The notes: generated from the letters alone by a model not told the origin. A stretch of DNA of 64,000 nt from Oscillospiraceae bacterium (GCA_031282245.1 JAITEB010000041.1:21240-85239), one strand, 5' to 3'. Counted from the stretch's first letter, positions 1 to 9,170 are shown. Made by a program: numbers and translations.

Positions 1-1
1 T

Positions 2-1843
2 ATGATACATAACCCGCGTTTACAGTATCTGCACGAAAAGACGCTGAAGCTTACGCAGGAAAGCGGCTGCTACCTGATGAAGGACAGCGGCGGGGCTATT
101 ATATATGTGGGCAAGGCCAAAAACCTGAAAAACCGTGTGAGCAGCTATTTCAGATACAGCGGCGTCCACGAAGCGAAAACCGCCAAAATGGTCGAATCTG
201 TTTTTGACTATGACTATATCGTCACAGGCAGTGAGTTTGAGGCCCTTGTGCTGGAGTGCGGTTTGATAAAACTGCATATGCCCAAATATAATATTCTGCT
301 CAAAGACGACAAAGGCTATCACTATATTAAGATAAGCGCCGAAAAATACCCCCGGATTACCGCCGCTCCGCACAAGGCAGAGGACGGCGCGCGCTATATT
401 GGGCCTTATACAAGCTCTTTTGCGGTTACCCAGGCGGTGGAAGAGGCAAATAAAGCTTTTTTGCTGCCAATTTGCACGCGCAGGTTTCCGGATGATTTTG
501 GCAAACAGCGCCCCTGCCTGAATTTTTACATAAAGCAATGCATGGGGCTGTGCCGCGGCTCGGTCAGCCGCGAGGAATACGCGCAAACTCTTGCGGATTC
601 GATCTCTTTCCTGACCGAGAAAAGCGCGGATACTATTAAAAACCTTGAGAAGCAAATGCTGGCCGCCTCCGAAAATCTGGAGTTTGAAAAGGCGGCCAGG
701 CTCCGCGACCGCATCCATGCCATACAGAAAATTAACGAAAAGCAGAAAGTGATGTTTACCTTTGCGGAGGATCAGGACGTTATCGCCCTTGCCATGCGCA
801 AGAACGACGCCTGCGCGCTTATTCTTAAATTCAGAAACGGCCGGCTTGTGGACAAAGTTCACTACGAGCTGGGCGAGATAGACAATCTTGAGGAGGCGCG
901 GGAAGAATTCATACAGCTTTATTACTCCAATTCCTCTCACGAGATCCCCGGGGCTATTTCCCTTGACGGCGAGATCCCCAACTTTGATTTGATAACGGAG
1001 CTTCTCAGCGAGCGGCTGGGCAGAAAAGTCCGGCTTTTCGTCCCCATAAAGGGCGAAGCAAAGCGTTTAAGCGAAATGGCCTCTCAAAACGCCGCGGAAA
1101 TGCTCAGTTTTGACAAAGACATTTCCGCAAAAGAGCTTTCGGCTCTGGACGAGCTTGCGCGGCTTCTGGGGCTTAAATCCACGCCCGTCTATATAGAAGC
1201 CTATGATATTTCAAACCTGGGCGCGAGCGACATGGTGGCCGGGATGGTCGTTTTTGAGAACGGCAGGCCGAACAAAAAATTTTACAGGCGGTTTTCTATA
1301 AAGACGCTGGAAGGCCAGAACGACTACGGCGCCATGGCTGAAGTCGTCACACGGCGTTTAAATCACTACCGGGAAGAAAAAGAAACGGGCGAAGGCTTTG
1401 GCCGCCTGCCTGATTTAATCCTGCTGGACGGCGGCAAAGGGCACGTGTCGACGGTCCGGCCGATAGTCAGCCGCTTCGGGCTTGATATTCCCGTTTTCGG
1501 CATGGTCAAAGACGGCAGGCACAAAACACGAGCCATCGCCGAGAATGGCGGAGAGATCGCAATCAAGCCCAGCCGGGCTGTTTTTGGTCTTGTCTACAGG
1601 ATTCAGGAGGAAGTGCACCGGTTTTCTGTGGAATACCAGCGCAGGCGCCACGGCAGGAGCGCTTTTGAAAGCAGTCTCACCAAAATAGAAGGCATAGGCG
1701 CGGCGCGGGCAAAAAACCTTATGAAAAAGTTTAAGACCGTCAGGGCTATCGGCGAGGCCGGCCTGGACAGCCTTCGGGAAACGCCGGGCATGACAAGAGC
1801 AAGCGCGGAAAAGCTTTATGCCTATTTTCATCACAGCGACTGA
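2..1843 (+). CDS. uvrC: UvrABC system protein C (excinuclease subunit)
   Basis: UvrC makes both incisions flanking a DNA lesion in nucleotide excision repair, in complex with UvrB on DNA. Domains appear in the usual order: an N-terminal GIY-YIG nuclease (residues about 20-95, containing IIYVGKAKNL), a UVR motif near residue 225 (FEKAARLRDRI), the RNase H-like second nuclease (EAYDISN near 400, LLDGGKGH near 473) and a C-terminal helix-hairpin-helix region (about 560-610). The 613-aa length is typical. The ATG lies at the second base of the window, so the ribosome binding site and any alternative start lie outside. No obvious terminator precedes rsmD. Confidence 0.97.
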   Translation: MIHNPRLQYLHEKTLKLTQESGCYLMKDSGGAIIYVGKAKNLKNRVSSYFRYSGVHEAKTAKMVESVFDYDYIVTGSEFEALVLECGLIKLHMPKYNILLKDDKGYHYIKISAEKYPRITAAPHKAEDGARYIGPYTSSFAVTQAVEEANKAFLLPICTRRFPDDFGKQRPCLNFYIKQCMGLCRGSVSREEYAQTLADSISFLTEKSADTIKNLEKQMLAASENLEFEKAARLRDRIHAIQKINEKQKVMFTFAEDQDVIALAMRKNDACALILKFRNGRLVDKVHYELGEIDNLEEAREEFIQLYYSNSSHEIPGAISLDGEIPNFDLITELLSERLGRKVRLFVPIKGEAKRLSEMASQNAAEMLSFDKDISAKELSALDELARLLGLKSTPVYIEAYDISNLGASDMVAGMVVFENGRPNKKFYRRFSIKTLEGQNDYGAMAEVVTRRLNHYREEKETGEGFGRLPDLILLDGGKGHVSTVRPIVSRFGLDIPVFGMVKDGRHKTRAIAENGGEIAIKPSRAVFGLVYRIQEEVHRFSVEYQRRRHGRSAFESSLTKIEGIGAARAKNLMKKFKTVRAIGEAGLDSLRETPGMTRASAEKLYAYFHHSD

Positions 1844-1904
1844 CTTTGTTCAAATAATCCTGTTGAATTTTTTTGCTGTATGCTTTACTATGAAGGCGGC
1901 TTGT

Positions 1905-1937
1905 TGTCTGTAATAAATTCATGCCCGGATACAGACA
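1905..1937 (+). repeat. Small stem-loop in the uvrC-rsmD gap
   Basis: TGTCTGTA at 1905-1912 pairs with TACAGACA at 1930-1937 (8 bp, 17-nt loop). It has no strong T-run, so it is a weak terminator or leader hairpin at best. Confidence 0.3.
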
Positions 1938-1978
1938 CTGTAATAGACGAATAATATATAAAAAGGGATAATAATTCT

Positions 1979-2527
1979 ATGCGCATTATAACAGGTTTGG
2001 CCAAAGGCCGCAAAATCGAAAGCCCGGAGGGTGAAAACACCCGTCCCACAGGCGGCCGCGTCAAAGAGGGGCTTTTCAGCGCGATACAGTTCGATATCCC
2101 CGCCGCGCGGATTCTTGATCTTTTCGCCGGCAGCGGCCAGCTTGGGCTTGAGGCGCTAAGCCGCGGCGCAAAAAGCTGTGTTTTTGCCGAGAATGACAGA
2201 AGCTGCCAGGAGATTCTCCGCAAAAATATCAAAAATACAGGTTTTGAGGAAGTTTCAAAGCTGATTCCTGGGGATGCTCTGCGCTTTCTCCTGTCCTGCC
2301 GGGAGAAATTTGATATAATATTTATTGACCCGCCGTATAAAAGCGGCCTGTATGGGGATATTCTTGATAAAATTCAGGACAGGCTCTCGGACAGCGGCCT
2401 TGCGGCTTTCGAGAGCGGCATAAAAGAAGACTTCCCGGAGCGGGCGGGCAGGCTTTTTCTTTCCCGTTCTTACCGCTACGGAAAGACAAAAATCACAATC
2501 TACAAGAAGGACGGGCAAAAAGAATGA
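1979..2527 (+). CDS. rsmD: 16S rRNA (guanine(966)-N2)-methyltransferase RsmD
   Basis: SAM-dependent methyltransferase that modifies G966 of 16S rRNA during 30S maturation. The SAM-binding segment ILDLFAGSGQLGLEAL lies near residues 42-57 and the catalytic DPPY near residue 118 (FIDPPYKSGLY). The length of 182 aa is typical. An AAAAGGG ribosome binding site precedes the ATG. The stop overlaps the coaD start by 4 bases (ATGA), so the two are translationally coupled; rsmD-coaD is a common Firmicute pair. Confidence 0.95.
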   Translation: MRIITGLAKGRKIESPEGENTRPTGGRVKEGLFSAIQFDIPAARILDLFAGSGQLGLEALSRGAKSCVFAENDRSCQEILRKNIKNTGFEEVSKLIPGDALRFLLSCREKFDIIFIDPPYKSGLYGDILDKIQDRLSDSGLAAFESGIKEDFPERAGRLFLSRSYRYGKTKITIYKKDGQKE

Positions 2528-3024
2528 ACGCTGCAATATGTTCGGGAAGCTTTGACCCCGTCACAGTGGGTCATATAGATATTATAACGCGTTCCAGCAG
2601 GCTTTTTAACGAGGTTGTCGTCCTTGTTTTAGTCAACCCAAACAAGACGCCCGCTTTTACCCTGGAAGAAAGGCTGGAGTTTATCAGGAGAAGCGTCGCC
2701 AGCCTTCCGAATGTCCGGGTTGACGTTTTCGAAGGGCTTTTGGCGGACTATGCCAGAAAAATCGGAGCAAACACAGTTGTCAGGGGACTGCGGGCAATTA
2801 CGGACTTTGAGTCGGAGTTCCAGATGGCGCTTATCAACAAGCGGCTGTATCCGGAAATGGAGACCGTTTATCTCAACACATCGGCCGAAAACATGTACTT
2901 AAGCTCCAGCATAGTCAAGCAGATTGCGATGTTCGGCGGCGACATCGCCCCGTTTGTGCCTGAAGAAATATTCAAAGACGTAAAAGCAAAGCTTATTCCC
3001 GAAAGGCAGGCTGAACAAAAATGA
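2524..3024 (+). CDS. coaD: Phosphopantetheine adenylyltransferase
   Basis: Catalyses ATP plus 4'-phosphopantetheine to dephospho-CoA and PPi, the penultimate step of CoA synthesis. It shows the nucleotidyltransferase signature near the N-terminus (GSFDPVTVGHIDII, with the TxGH motif) and a C-terminal SSSIVKQI segment equivalent to the ISSTxVR motif. The 166-aa length is normal. It overlaps rsmD upstream by 4 bases and the next gene downstream by 4 bases, which gives a compact three-gene operon. Confidence 0.97.
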   Translation: MNAAICSGSFDPVTVGHIDIITRSSRLFNEVVVLVLVNPNKTPAFTLEERLEFIRRSVASLPNVRVDVFEGLLADYARKIGANTVVRGLRAITDFESEFQMALINKRLYPEMETVYLNTSAENMYLSSSIVKQIAMFGGDIAPFVPEEIFKDVKAKLIPERQAEQK

Positions 3025-3473
3025 CAATAGAAGAAATTCTTGACTCAATCGAAGACATGCTAGAAAAATCCTGGGGACTGCCGCTAAGCGGCGGGCGCGG
3101 GCTTATTGACGTCGAACGCCTTCACGATATGGTCTATGATATACGCAAGAATATTCCCGTCGAGATCAAGCACGCCAAGGCTATTGTTGCCGACAGGGCG
3201 GATATTATCCAAGGCGCCAAACACGAGGCCGAGGAGATTATCAAAAAGGCAGAAGACCGCGCCCGGCGTCTGGTTCACGACGATGAAATCACAAAGCAGG
3301 CGCGGGAAAAAGCCACCGAGATACTCAGCGCGGCCCATCTTCAAAGCCATCAGATGAAAAAAGCCGCTTCCGATTTTGCCGAGAGGATTCTGGGCGATAC
3401 CGAGCGCGTTCTTGCTTCGTCTTTCAACGAGGTTAAGACGGCTAAGCAGGAACTTAAATCCAAGAAAAAGTGA
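3021..3473 (+). CDS. Small alpha-helical coiled-coil protein of unknown function, coaD operon
   Basis: I do not recognise a precise family. The 150-aa protein is highly charged and mostly helical. Its central run of Glu/Lys/Arg/Ala (residues about 60-125) resembles ATP-synthase b/E-type stalk or DivIVA-like coiled coils, and such proteins are often loosely annotated as ATPase. It has no membrane segment or signal peptide. It overlaps coaD by 4 bases and is the last gene before a strong terminator. A scaffold role is inference only. Confidence 0.75.
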   Translation: MTIEEILDSIEDMLEKSWGLPLSGGRGLIDVERLHDMVYDIRKNIPVEIKHAKAIVADRADIIQGAKHEAEEIIKKAEDRARRLVHDDEITKQAREKATEILSAAHLQSHQMKKAASDFAERILGDTERVLASSFNEVKTAKQELKSKKK

Positions 3474-3480
3474 CGCAAAA

Positions 3481-3510
3481 AAAGGCCGCCGGCTCCGGCG
3501 GCCTTTTTAA
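3481..3510. terminator. Bidirectional intrinsic terminator
   Basis: Perfect 12-bp stem AAAGGCCGCCGG / CCGGCGGCCTTT with a 2-nt loop. It is followed by a T-rich tract on the plus strand and preceded by an A-tract. It separates the plus-strand coaD operon from the convergent GNAT gene, so it can serve both. Confidence 0.9.
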
Positions 3511-3513
3511 TTT

Positions 3514-3963
3514 TTACAGGATTTTGACAAAATGCTTGTGATCTTTCAAGGCTTTATATTGACGCGCCTCATAAAAACTATGCGCGCCATGTCTCTCTTC
3601 GCCGGAATCCAGCCTGATCCCTTCCGCGCCGGTGTTCCTCGCCCATTTCTCGGCTCTCTCCAGCAGAAGGGCGGCTATGCCCCGCCTCCTGTAAGTCTCC
3701 TCGACGGCCAGCGCGAGTATATTCTTCATGTGCTGAGAATAAAGGCAGTCATAGTCGTTAACATGAATATAGCCCACAACTGCGCCGTTTTCGCCTTTGT
3801 TTTCGTCAACGGCGGTATAAATCTTGTGGCTGCTCATTTTCAGCAAAAGCTCAAGGCGTTTTTTGGCGTCGCCGGTATTCGTTTCATAGCCCAGGCAATT
3901 TTTATTAAGCTTAGCTATGCATTCATAGTCGCCCAGAACCGCTTCTCTTATTGATATTTTCAA
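3514..3963 (-). CDS. GNAT family N-acetyltransferase
   Basis: Predicted acetyl-CoA-dependent acetyltransferase with unknown substrate. The GNAT acetyl-CoA site is visible as RRRGIAALLLERAEKWA around residues 92-110, preceded by an ALAVEETY beta-4 strand. The 149-aa length is normal for a single GNAT domain. Translation probably starts at TTG, since GGGAG lies about 8 nt upstream and no better ATG is nearby. It is the downstream member of a minus-strand group with the DNA glycosylase. Confidence 0.85.
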   Translation of the reverse strand: MKISIREAVLGDYECIAKLNKNCLGYETNTGDAKKRLELLLKMSSHKIYTAVDENKGENGAVVGYIHVNDYDCLYSQHMKNILALAVEETYRRRGIAALLLERAEKWARNTGAEGIRLDSGEERHGAHSFYEARQYKALKDHKHFVKIL

Positions 3964-4006
3964 GTCAATACTCCCTTTTACGCTCTTATGTATAATTATT
4001 TTTTTG

Positions 4007-4606
4007 TCAGGCCGAAAGAAATCGGCTGCCTTTTATAGTAAACCTCCACAAAAAATCTTTCGCCTCTCCGGAGTAGTCTATATTTCTCCTCTTTGATGCA
4101 CTGATCAGGTCTTCGGGCAAATCCGGCCTGTTTAAAATATACAGCGTTTCGCCGCAAAGGTCAAGCCCATTTGAAACTTTTGAAAGCCCAAGCGCTTTTG
4201 AAAGACAGCCCGGCCCTCTGCAAAGCCTGTGCGGGTCGTCCGTGCCCCGCCTTTTTTTCATCAGTTCCAGGCCGTCTATAGGCTCAAGCGAACGTATCAG
4301 CGCGCATTCCGGGATATTTTCGCCGTTGGCCGAAACGTTCAGGCAGAAATAAACGCCGTATATCATATAAACATAGGCAAAGCCGCCGCTCCCGTAGAGG
4401 ATCTCCGTGCGCGGCGTGGGCCTGCCGGAACAGGCGTGCGCAGCTTTGTCCAGCGTCCCCATATAGGCTTCGGTTTCGGTTATTATTCCGGAAACATCCC
4501 CTTCCGGGCTTTTGCTGACGATAATTTTTCCAAGCAGTTTTTGCGCAAGGCTAAGCCCGTCGCAAAGATAAAACCGCCTGTCCGGTTTTTGAAGCGTTTC
4601 AGACAT
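4007..4606 (-). CDS. DNA-3-methyladenine glycosylase, AAG/MPG type
   Basis: Base-excision repair glycosylase of the AAG/MPG family that removes 3-methyladenine and other alkylated purines. Family landmarks are the N-terminal LAQKLLGKIIV, the ITETEAYMG catalytic Glu segment (residues about 42-50), YVYMIYGVYFCLNV near 77-90 and the CRGPGCLSKALG block near 133-144. At 199 aa it is full length. GGAGG sits 11 nt before this ATG; an in-frame TTG two codons upstream is an alternative start. Confidence 0.93.
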   Translation of the reverse strand: MSETLQKPDRRFYLCDGLSLAQKLLGKIIVSKSPEGDVSGIITETEAYMGTLDKAAHACSGRPTPRTEILYGSGGFAYVYMIYGVYFCLNVSANGENIPECALIRSLEPIDGLELMKKRRGTDDPHRLCRGPGCLSKALGLSKVSNGLDLCGETLYILNRPDLPEDLISASKRRNIDYSGEAKDFLWRFTIKGSRFLSA

Positions 4607-4730
4607 GGCCAATCAAACCTCCGCCGCATGACTTTTTTATTATAACGCCGCTAAATCAAAAATATTGTCTGGAGTTGCGCTGAAGAGCATAAAATTTCCC
4701 GAGAACCGACAGGGGATATATTTCGCGTCC

Positions 4731-5231
4731 TTACAGGAGTTTCTCATATAAATTAAATCTGCCTTTTCTGTAGTCCGCCTCCCCGCATTTCCGGCAGCCC
4801 TGTCCCTGATAAAGCCTGTTTGAAGCCGTGTTAAGCGTGTAAGCGTCCAGCCTCAGCGAGACAGAACCCAGGCTTTTGGCAATACTTTCCGCCTGCGCGA
4901 AAGCCGCCTTGCCAACGCCCTGTCCTTGCAAATCCGGATCGACGCAGAAACGGTGAAGCGCAATCCAGGCGCCGTCTTTATTCAGCCAGCTGCCCCGCTC
5001 ATACAGCGGCGCTTCGCGGTTGAGGACGAAAACAGCGGCGATTTCCCCCTTTGCTTCCAGCACATGCATCTCGCGGTTTTTTATATCTTTGGCGGCATTT
5101 TCGTCATTAGGGTATATCTCATCCCACTGGTACACGCCTTTTGCAATCAGATCCGCGGTCACTCTTTTGAATAAATTGCAGACGGCTCTGTAGTCTTTTT
5201 CTTCTGCCGGGCGGCAGATATAAGTTCCCAC
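4731..5231 (-). CDS. GNAT family N-acetyltransferase
   Basis: Single-domain acetyltransferase of 166 aa with unknown acceptor. The acetyl-CoA binding loop appears as PDLQGQGVGKAAF near residues 98-112, and the C-terminal half has the LRLDAYTLNTASNRLY strand-helix common in GNATs that act on small molecules. The start is GTG with a GGGCGGGA-type ribosome binding site. It lies 23 bases after the transglutaminase lipoprotein gene on the same strand, so the two may be co-transcribed. Confidence 0.85.
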   Translation of the reverse strand: MGTYICRPAEEKDYRAVCNLFKRVTADLIAKGVYQWDEIYPNDENAAKDIKNREMHVLEAKGEIAAVFVLNREAPLYERGSWLNKDGAWIALHRFCVDPDLQGQGVGKAAFAQAESIAKSLGSVSLRLDAYTLNTASNRLYQGQGCRKCGEADYRKGRFNLYEKLL

Positions 5232-5254
5232 AAATCCCGCCCCTTTCCTGGAAA

Positions 5255-6310
5255 TTATTTCTCCAATATGCGCGGCCAGCCCTCAAATTTAACCATAATG
5301 ATATCGGCATAGTCGCGCCGTTCCGCCTCGTCGATATAGTCGCTTGCAAATTCCCGGTTATAGCCCAGATAGCGCCCGAAAACAGGCGGCTCCACATTAA
5401 GCGCTATCGGCTCCAGTTTGCCATGGACGGCTTCATACGCGCTCAGTTCCGCGGCCAGTTCCTCCCGCAGGGCGGGAATGTCGGGCTTTGGCTTCTGGGC
5501 GACGGTCTGCGGGGGCGGCGTGGGATAATCCTGCGGGCAGGCGGGAGGAGTGTAATAAGCCGCGATTTCTTCGTTCTGGTCAGGTTTAAGCACGCCGTAA
5601 TCAATCAGGTTCCGCCCCCAGCGGTGGGAAGCCTGCATGTAGCTGTCGCCGCGCATAAAATATTTATAAACAACAGTGTTGTTCCTGACAATCCCGTCTT
5701 CCAGTTCCGGATCAACATGGTACCAAAGCCCGTCTACTTTGACGACGGACCAGGCATGGTCAACAAAAAAGCCTTCCCTGTGGTAAGTCAGTCCGGTCAC
5801 AAACTCCGCTTCCATGCCCATTGCGCGCAGAAGCATGACCTGTGTGGCCGCGTAATCCTCACAGGTGCCTATGCCGAACAGAATAACGCTTTGCGTCCGG
5901 GCTTCCACAAACGAAGGCACAGCGTCGCCCTCGCCTCGTATACGCCATATATCAAGGCCGACCGAAAAAGCGTAGCTTGCGTTTTCAATCAGCCAGTCAA
6001 AAACGGCTTTAGTTTTATCAAACTCCGTCATTCCGGGCTGTTCTATCCCGGCGGCCGTGCGGGCGACAAGCCGGCTGATATAACTTTCGCGCGGGACTTC
6101 CGGAACTTCTTCCGGAGCGTTTGATTCTTCCGGCGGAGACTCCGCGCTTTCGGGAAACTCTCCGACGGATGAAACGGGATTGTTCTCAAACTGCGGCAAA
6201 GGAAGCTCAGACGCGGTTTCTTCGGACTGCCGCGCGGGCGGGGTGCAGGCGCCCGTCATAATAGCGGCCGTCATAATCAGGACTATAAATAATCTTTTAA
6301 TTTTATGCAT
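5255..6310 (-). CDS. Lipoprotein with transglutaminase-like domain
   Basis: Probable surface-anchored lipoprotein of 351 aa. The N-terminus is a lipoprotein signal (MHKIKRLFIVLIMTAAIMTG then Cys22), followed by a Pro/Glu/Ser-rich linker to about residue 75. The transglutaminase core keeps a full Cys-His-Asp triad: Cys150 in GIGTCEDYA, His185 in DHAWSVV and Asp200 in YHVDPE. Such domains may act as peptidases or cross-linkers at the cell surface; the substrate here is unknown. The C-terminal 110 residues are Pro-rich and then helical with no recognised domain. Confidence 0.85.
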   Translation of the reverse strand: MHKIKRLFIVLIMTAAIMTGACTPPARQSEETASELPLPQFENNPVSSVGEFPESAESPPEESNAPEEVPEVPRESYISRLVARTAAGIEQPGMTEFDKTKAVFDWLIENASYAFSVGLDIWRIRGEGDAVPSFVEARTQSVILFGIGTCEDYAATQVMLLRAMGMEAEFVTGLTYHREGFFVDHAWSVVKVDGLWYHVDPELEDGIVRNNTVVYKYFMRGDSYMQASHRWGRNLIDYGVLKPDQNEEIAAYYTPPACPQDYPTPPPQTVAQKPKPDIPALREELAAELSAYEAVHGKLEPIALNVEPPVFGRYLGYNREFASDYIDEAERRDYADIIMVKFEGWPRILEK

Positions 6311-6356
6311 GTCGGCATTACCTCCGCTGTTTGCGCTTTGTAACTATGCCGGAGAT

Positions 6357-7631
6357 CTAATATTTTTTAATAAGAATTTTCCGCAAATCCGAAACCATGT
6401 AGAGCGAACCGCTGGCTATAATACAGCCGTCTTTCCCGCAGAGACTTTCCGCAAGCGCTATAGCCCTGTACGGTTCGTCCTCTATAAAAGCTTCGCAGAG
6501 CGGCGCGGCCGCCTCCGCCAAAATCGCGCTTTCCGCCGCCCGCGGGTTGTCCGGCTTTGTGAATATCATCTTGTCAGCAAGCGGCGCGACAAGTTCTATA
6601 ACATTCCGCCAATCTTTGTCGGCAAGCATACCGAAAATAAATATTTTGGGCCTTTGCTCAATTTTTTTCACATATGCCGCCAGCGCCCTGGCCTTATCAA
6701 TATTGTGAGCGCCGTCCAGTATAATAAGCGGTTTTTTTGAGATAATCTCCAGCCTTGCCGGGAAACGGACGTTTTCCAGACCGGAGCAAAGCGCCCCGTC
6801 GCTGATGCTAAAGCCCTGCCTGCGCAGTTCTTCAACCACAGCCAGAACCGTCAGCGCGTTCGCCGCCTGATGCTCGCCCGGCAGAGCTATTTTTACAGGC
6901 AGACCCCTGTAACTTGTTCTGGTTTCAAACATCCCGGATTCTATTTTGCCCAAATCACCCCAATCCGGCAGCACAAGCCGGTTATTTTTCTCTTCGCACT
7001 GGCTTTTAATCACGCCCAAAGCCTCCGGTTTCTGCGAGGGATAAGAAACGGTCACCCCGCCCTGCTTGATAATGCCGCATTTTTCCCATGCGATTTTTTC
7101 TATCGTGTCGCCCAAAAATTCCGTGTGGTCAAAGCCTATCAGCATAATTACATAAACAAGCGCGCCGCCGATTATATTTGTGCTGTCCAGCCTGCCGCCA
7201 AGACCAACCTCAAGACAGACTATATCGCACTGTTCCCGGAAAAAATAAAGCATGGCGGCGGCGGTCGTCACTTCATACATGGTCGGGCAGCGACCGGCGT
7301 TTTTCATGTGTTCGGCGGCCCCAATGACTGGCCCGGCAATTTCGGCGAATTTATCTTCCGGAATCATCTCTCCGTTTATTTGAATTCTTTCCCGGAAATC
7401 TATAATAAACGGGGAGATGTCCATGCCGGTTTTATACCCGGCCTCTTTCAGGATTGAGGCCAGCATGGCCGTTGCGGAGCCTTTGCCGCTTGTCCCGGCA
7501 ACATGCACAAACCGGAGCTTTTCCTGCGGGTTGCCCAAAAGCTCCAGAAGTTCGCGTATACGCTCCAGTCCAAGTTTTGAGCCAAGGCCGTAAAGCGAAT
7601 ATATATAATCAAGCGCTTGCTGATAGTTCAC
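6357..7631 (-). CDS. folC: Bifunctional folylpolyglutamate synthase / dihydrofolate synthase
   Basis: Mur-ligase family enzyme that adds glutamate to dihydropteroate or folates using ATP. The P-loop GTSGKGSAT lies at residues 46-54, with the folate loop (MDISPFIIDFRERIQING) just after and the C-terminal glutamate-ligase domain containing LDGAHNIDKARAL. I chose the GTG at 7631 because homologues start NYxQALDYI; an in-frame ATG at 7679 would add 16 unconserved residues. It stands alone on the minus strand, downstream of a terminator. Confidence 0.93.
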   Translation of the reverse strand: MNYQQALDYIYSLYGLGSKLGLERIRELLELLGNPQEKLRFVHVAGTSGKGSATAMLASILKEAGYKTGMDISPFIIDFRERIQINGEMIPEDKFAEIAGPVIGAAEHMKNAGRCPTMYEVTTAAAMLYFFREQCDIVCLEVGLGGRLDSTNIIGGALVYVIMLIGFDHTEFLGDTIEKIAWEKCGIIKQGGVTVSYPSQKPEALGVIKSQCEEKNNRLVLPDWGDLGKIESGMFETRTSYRGLPVKIALPGEHQAANALTVLAVVEELRRQGFSISDGALCSGLENVRFPARLEIISKKPLIILDGAHNIDKARALAAYVKKIEQRPKIFIFGMLADKDWRNVIELVAPLADKMIFTKPDNPRAAESAILAEAAAPLCEAFIEDEPYRAIALAESLCGKDGCIIASGSLYMVSDLRKILIKKY

Positions 7632-7680
7632 TCTTTGCACAACCTGTCCGCATATGCGAGTAATTTTAAAATAATACAAA

Positions 7681-7716
7681 AAAGGCCGAGAGAAACCACA
7701 AATCTCTTTCAGCCTT
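7681..7716 (-). terminator. Intrinsic terminator after the AIM24 gene
   Basis: On the minus strand GGCTGAAAGAGA pairs imperfectly with TCTCTCGGCC and is followed by TTTTTT. It lies between the AIM24-family gene and folC. Confidence 0.7.
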
Positions 7717-7777
7717 ATTTTTTTTTGCTTTTTGGCTAAATCCAGCCTGTGGCCAAATCCAAAATTATGCCCGGTAT

Positions 7778-8452
7778 TCAGTTACTGACGGAAATATGAG
7801 AAGATATCCTTGCGGCAAACGATGAAATGGGCATACTCTGGACAACAACTTTTCCGGGGCCCGTGATAATAGTGTCGAACACGCCCTCGCCGCCAAGAAG
7901 CAGGTTTTTCACACCTTTGACGGTTTCCACGCTCATTGTGCAGCTTTCTTCATAGATAGCCACAACGCCCGTATCCGCCACAAGTCTTTCACCCGCGCGG
8001 AGATCTATAGTGGAAGCATATCCGTCAATCTCCAAAAAGACAATGCCGGGACCGGTTATCTTCTGCATAATAAAGCCTTCGCCGCCGAAAAGACCCGCGC
8101 CGAGCTTTTTCTGGAAAGCGGTGGAAAGCGTAACTTTGTCGGTGGAAGCCATAAAAGCGCTTTTCTGGCATATGATAGATTCCCCGGGGCCAAGCTCTTT
8201 TGCGACAATGCTTCCCGGGAAAGAAGAAGCAAAAGCGATCTGCGCCTGGCTTCTTGCTGTGTAATGGCTGAGGAAAAGGCTTTCGCCGGAGAGCATGCGC
8301 CCAAACATTTTGCCAAGCCCGCCGCCCTTCGTCTCTGTCACTATGTCGCCGCGCGACCATGTCCTGCCGCCGTTTTCGCTGATTATGGCCTCTCCTGGCT
8401 CAAGATCGCAGATAACAACCGGAAGGCTGTTACCCTCTATAGTATAACGCAT
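7778..8452 (-). CDS. AIM24 / TIGR00266 family protein
   Basis: 224-aa beta-rich protein of the AIM24 family (bacterial TIGR00266). The family is widespread, and its biochemical role in bacteria is not established. Family features are the repeated Gly-rich strands, GEAIISENGGRTW near the start, FLSHYTA in the middle, and LLLGGEGVFDTIITGPGKVVVQS near the C-terminus. It has no signal peptide or membrane helix. The ATG at 8452 is preferred because AAAGGAG precedes it; a GTG at 8479 lies upstream of that ribosome binding site. Confidence 0.88.
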   Translation of the reverse strand: MRYTIEGNSLPVVICDLEPGEAIISENGGRTWSRGDIVTETKGGGLGKMFGRMLSGESLFLSHYTARSQAQIAFASSFPGSIVAKELGPGESIICQKSAFMASTDKVTLSTAFQKKLGAGLFGGEGFIMQKITGPGIVFLEIDGYASTIDLRAGERLVADTGVVAIYEESCTMSVETVKGVKNLLLGGEGVFDTIITGPGKVVVQSMPISSFAARISSHISVSN

Positions 8453-8479
8453 AAAAACCCAACACTCCTTTAAAAGCAC

Positions 8480-8909
8480 TGTTATATGTCTGTATCAGAC
8501 AAGTTTATTCTAACATAATGCTTAATTTAATGCAAGAAAAATTATCTTGATTTTAATAAAATCAAGACGCGTTTTTTACTAAAGGCTTTTAAACTGCTCA
8601 GAAGTAAAGCCTCCTCCTCTTTTTTATTAAGAGGGGGAGGCGATTCCGCATTTCGCAGCGCGGAAAATTTTTTTTGATTGTTTTTTCCGGCCTGCGCCAT
8701 ACGTGCTTTTTTCAGGCGCGCCGAAAAACATAAGTATCTGAATTATTCAACTGTAAAAATATTTTATATTTGTATTAGTGTTTTTTTGATTGAACCAGGC
8801 GGTGCTTTATTATATGTTTAAATAAATTTAATCTAGATAAAAAGCGGAATCTGAATCTTAGACTATTAAGTAAGAAAAAATAAATGCCTAAAACAAAGTT
8901 TACCAAAGT
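8480..8909. other. AT-rich intergenic region with hairpins (430 bases)
   Basis: No credible gene is seen. On the minus strand, GCCTCCCCCTCTT (from 8641) pairs with AAGAGGAGGAGGC (to 8609) and is followed by TTTA, a likely terminator for spoVS. A second small hairpin (TTCCGC / GCGGAA, 8644-8665) followed by T8 points the opposite way. The remainder is AT-rich. Confidence 0.6.
8609..8641 (-). terminator. Probable terminator downstream of spoVS
   Basis: 13-bp stem on the minus strand with one G-T pair and a 7-nt A/T loop, followed by a short T-tract. It lies about 270 nt after the spoVS stop. Confidence 0.5.
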
Positions 8910-9170
8910 TTACCTCGGCTCAATAATAAGCTTTAACGCTGTCCTGTCCTCCCCCTCGATGGATACGTTTGTGAATGCGGGAACGCAAATAAGATCAATG
9001 CCGCTGGGAGCAAGGTATCCTCTTGCAATAGCGATTGATTTCACCGCCTGATTGGCGGCTCCCGCGCCCACGGCCTGAACTTCGACGATGCCGTTTGTGC
9101 GTATAACTCCCGCGATTGCGCCTGCCACTGAGCTTGGTGCGGACTTTGCTGAAACTTTTAGTATTTCCAT
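8910..9170 (-). CDS. spoVS: Stage V sporulation protein S
   Basis: 86-aa Alba-like protein. In Bacillus, SpoVS affects progress through spore cortex and coat development and septation. The sequence matches the highly conserved family throughout: MEILKVSAKSAPSSVAGAIA at the start, QAVGAGAANQAVKSIAIARGYL in the middle, and the ending ALKLIIEP. A TAGGAGGT ribosome binding site lies 8 nt before the ATG. It lies downstream of ymdB on the same strand, the order known from Bacillus (rny-ymdB-spoVS). Confidence 0.97.
   Translation of the reverse strand: MEILKVSAKSAPSSVAGAIAGVIRTNGIVEVQAVGAGAANQAVKSIAIARGYLAPSGIDLICVPAFTNVSIEGEDRTALKLIIEPR

Noticed and set aside
20..940. Long open frame antisense to uvrC
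   Set aside because: It lies wholly inside a clear UvrC gene, its protein has no recognisable family, and it arises from codon bias of the real gene.
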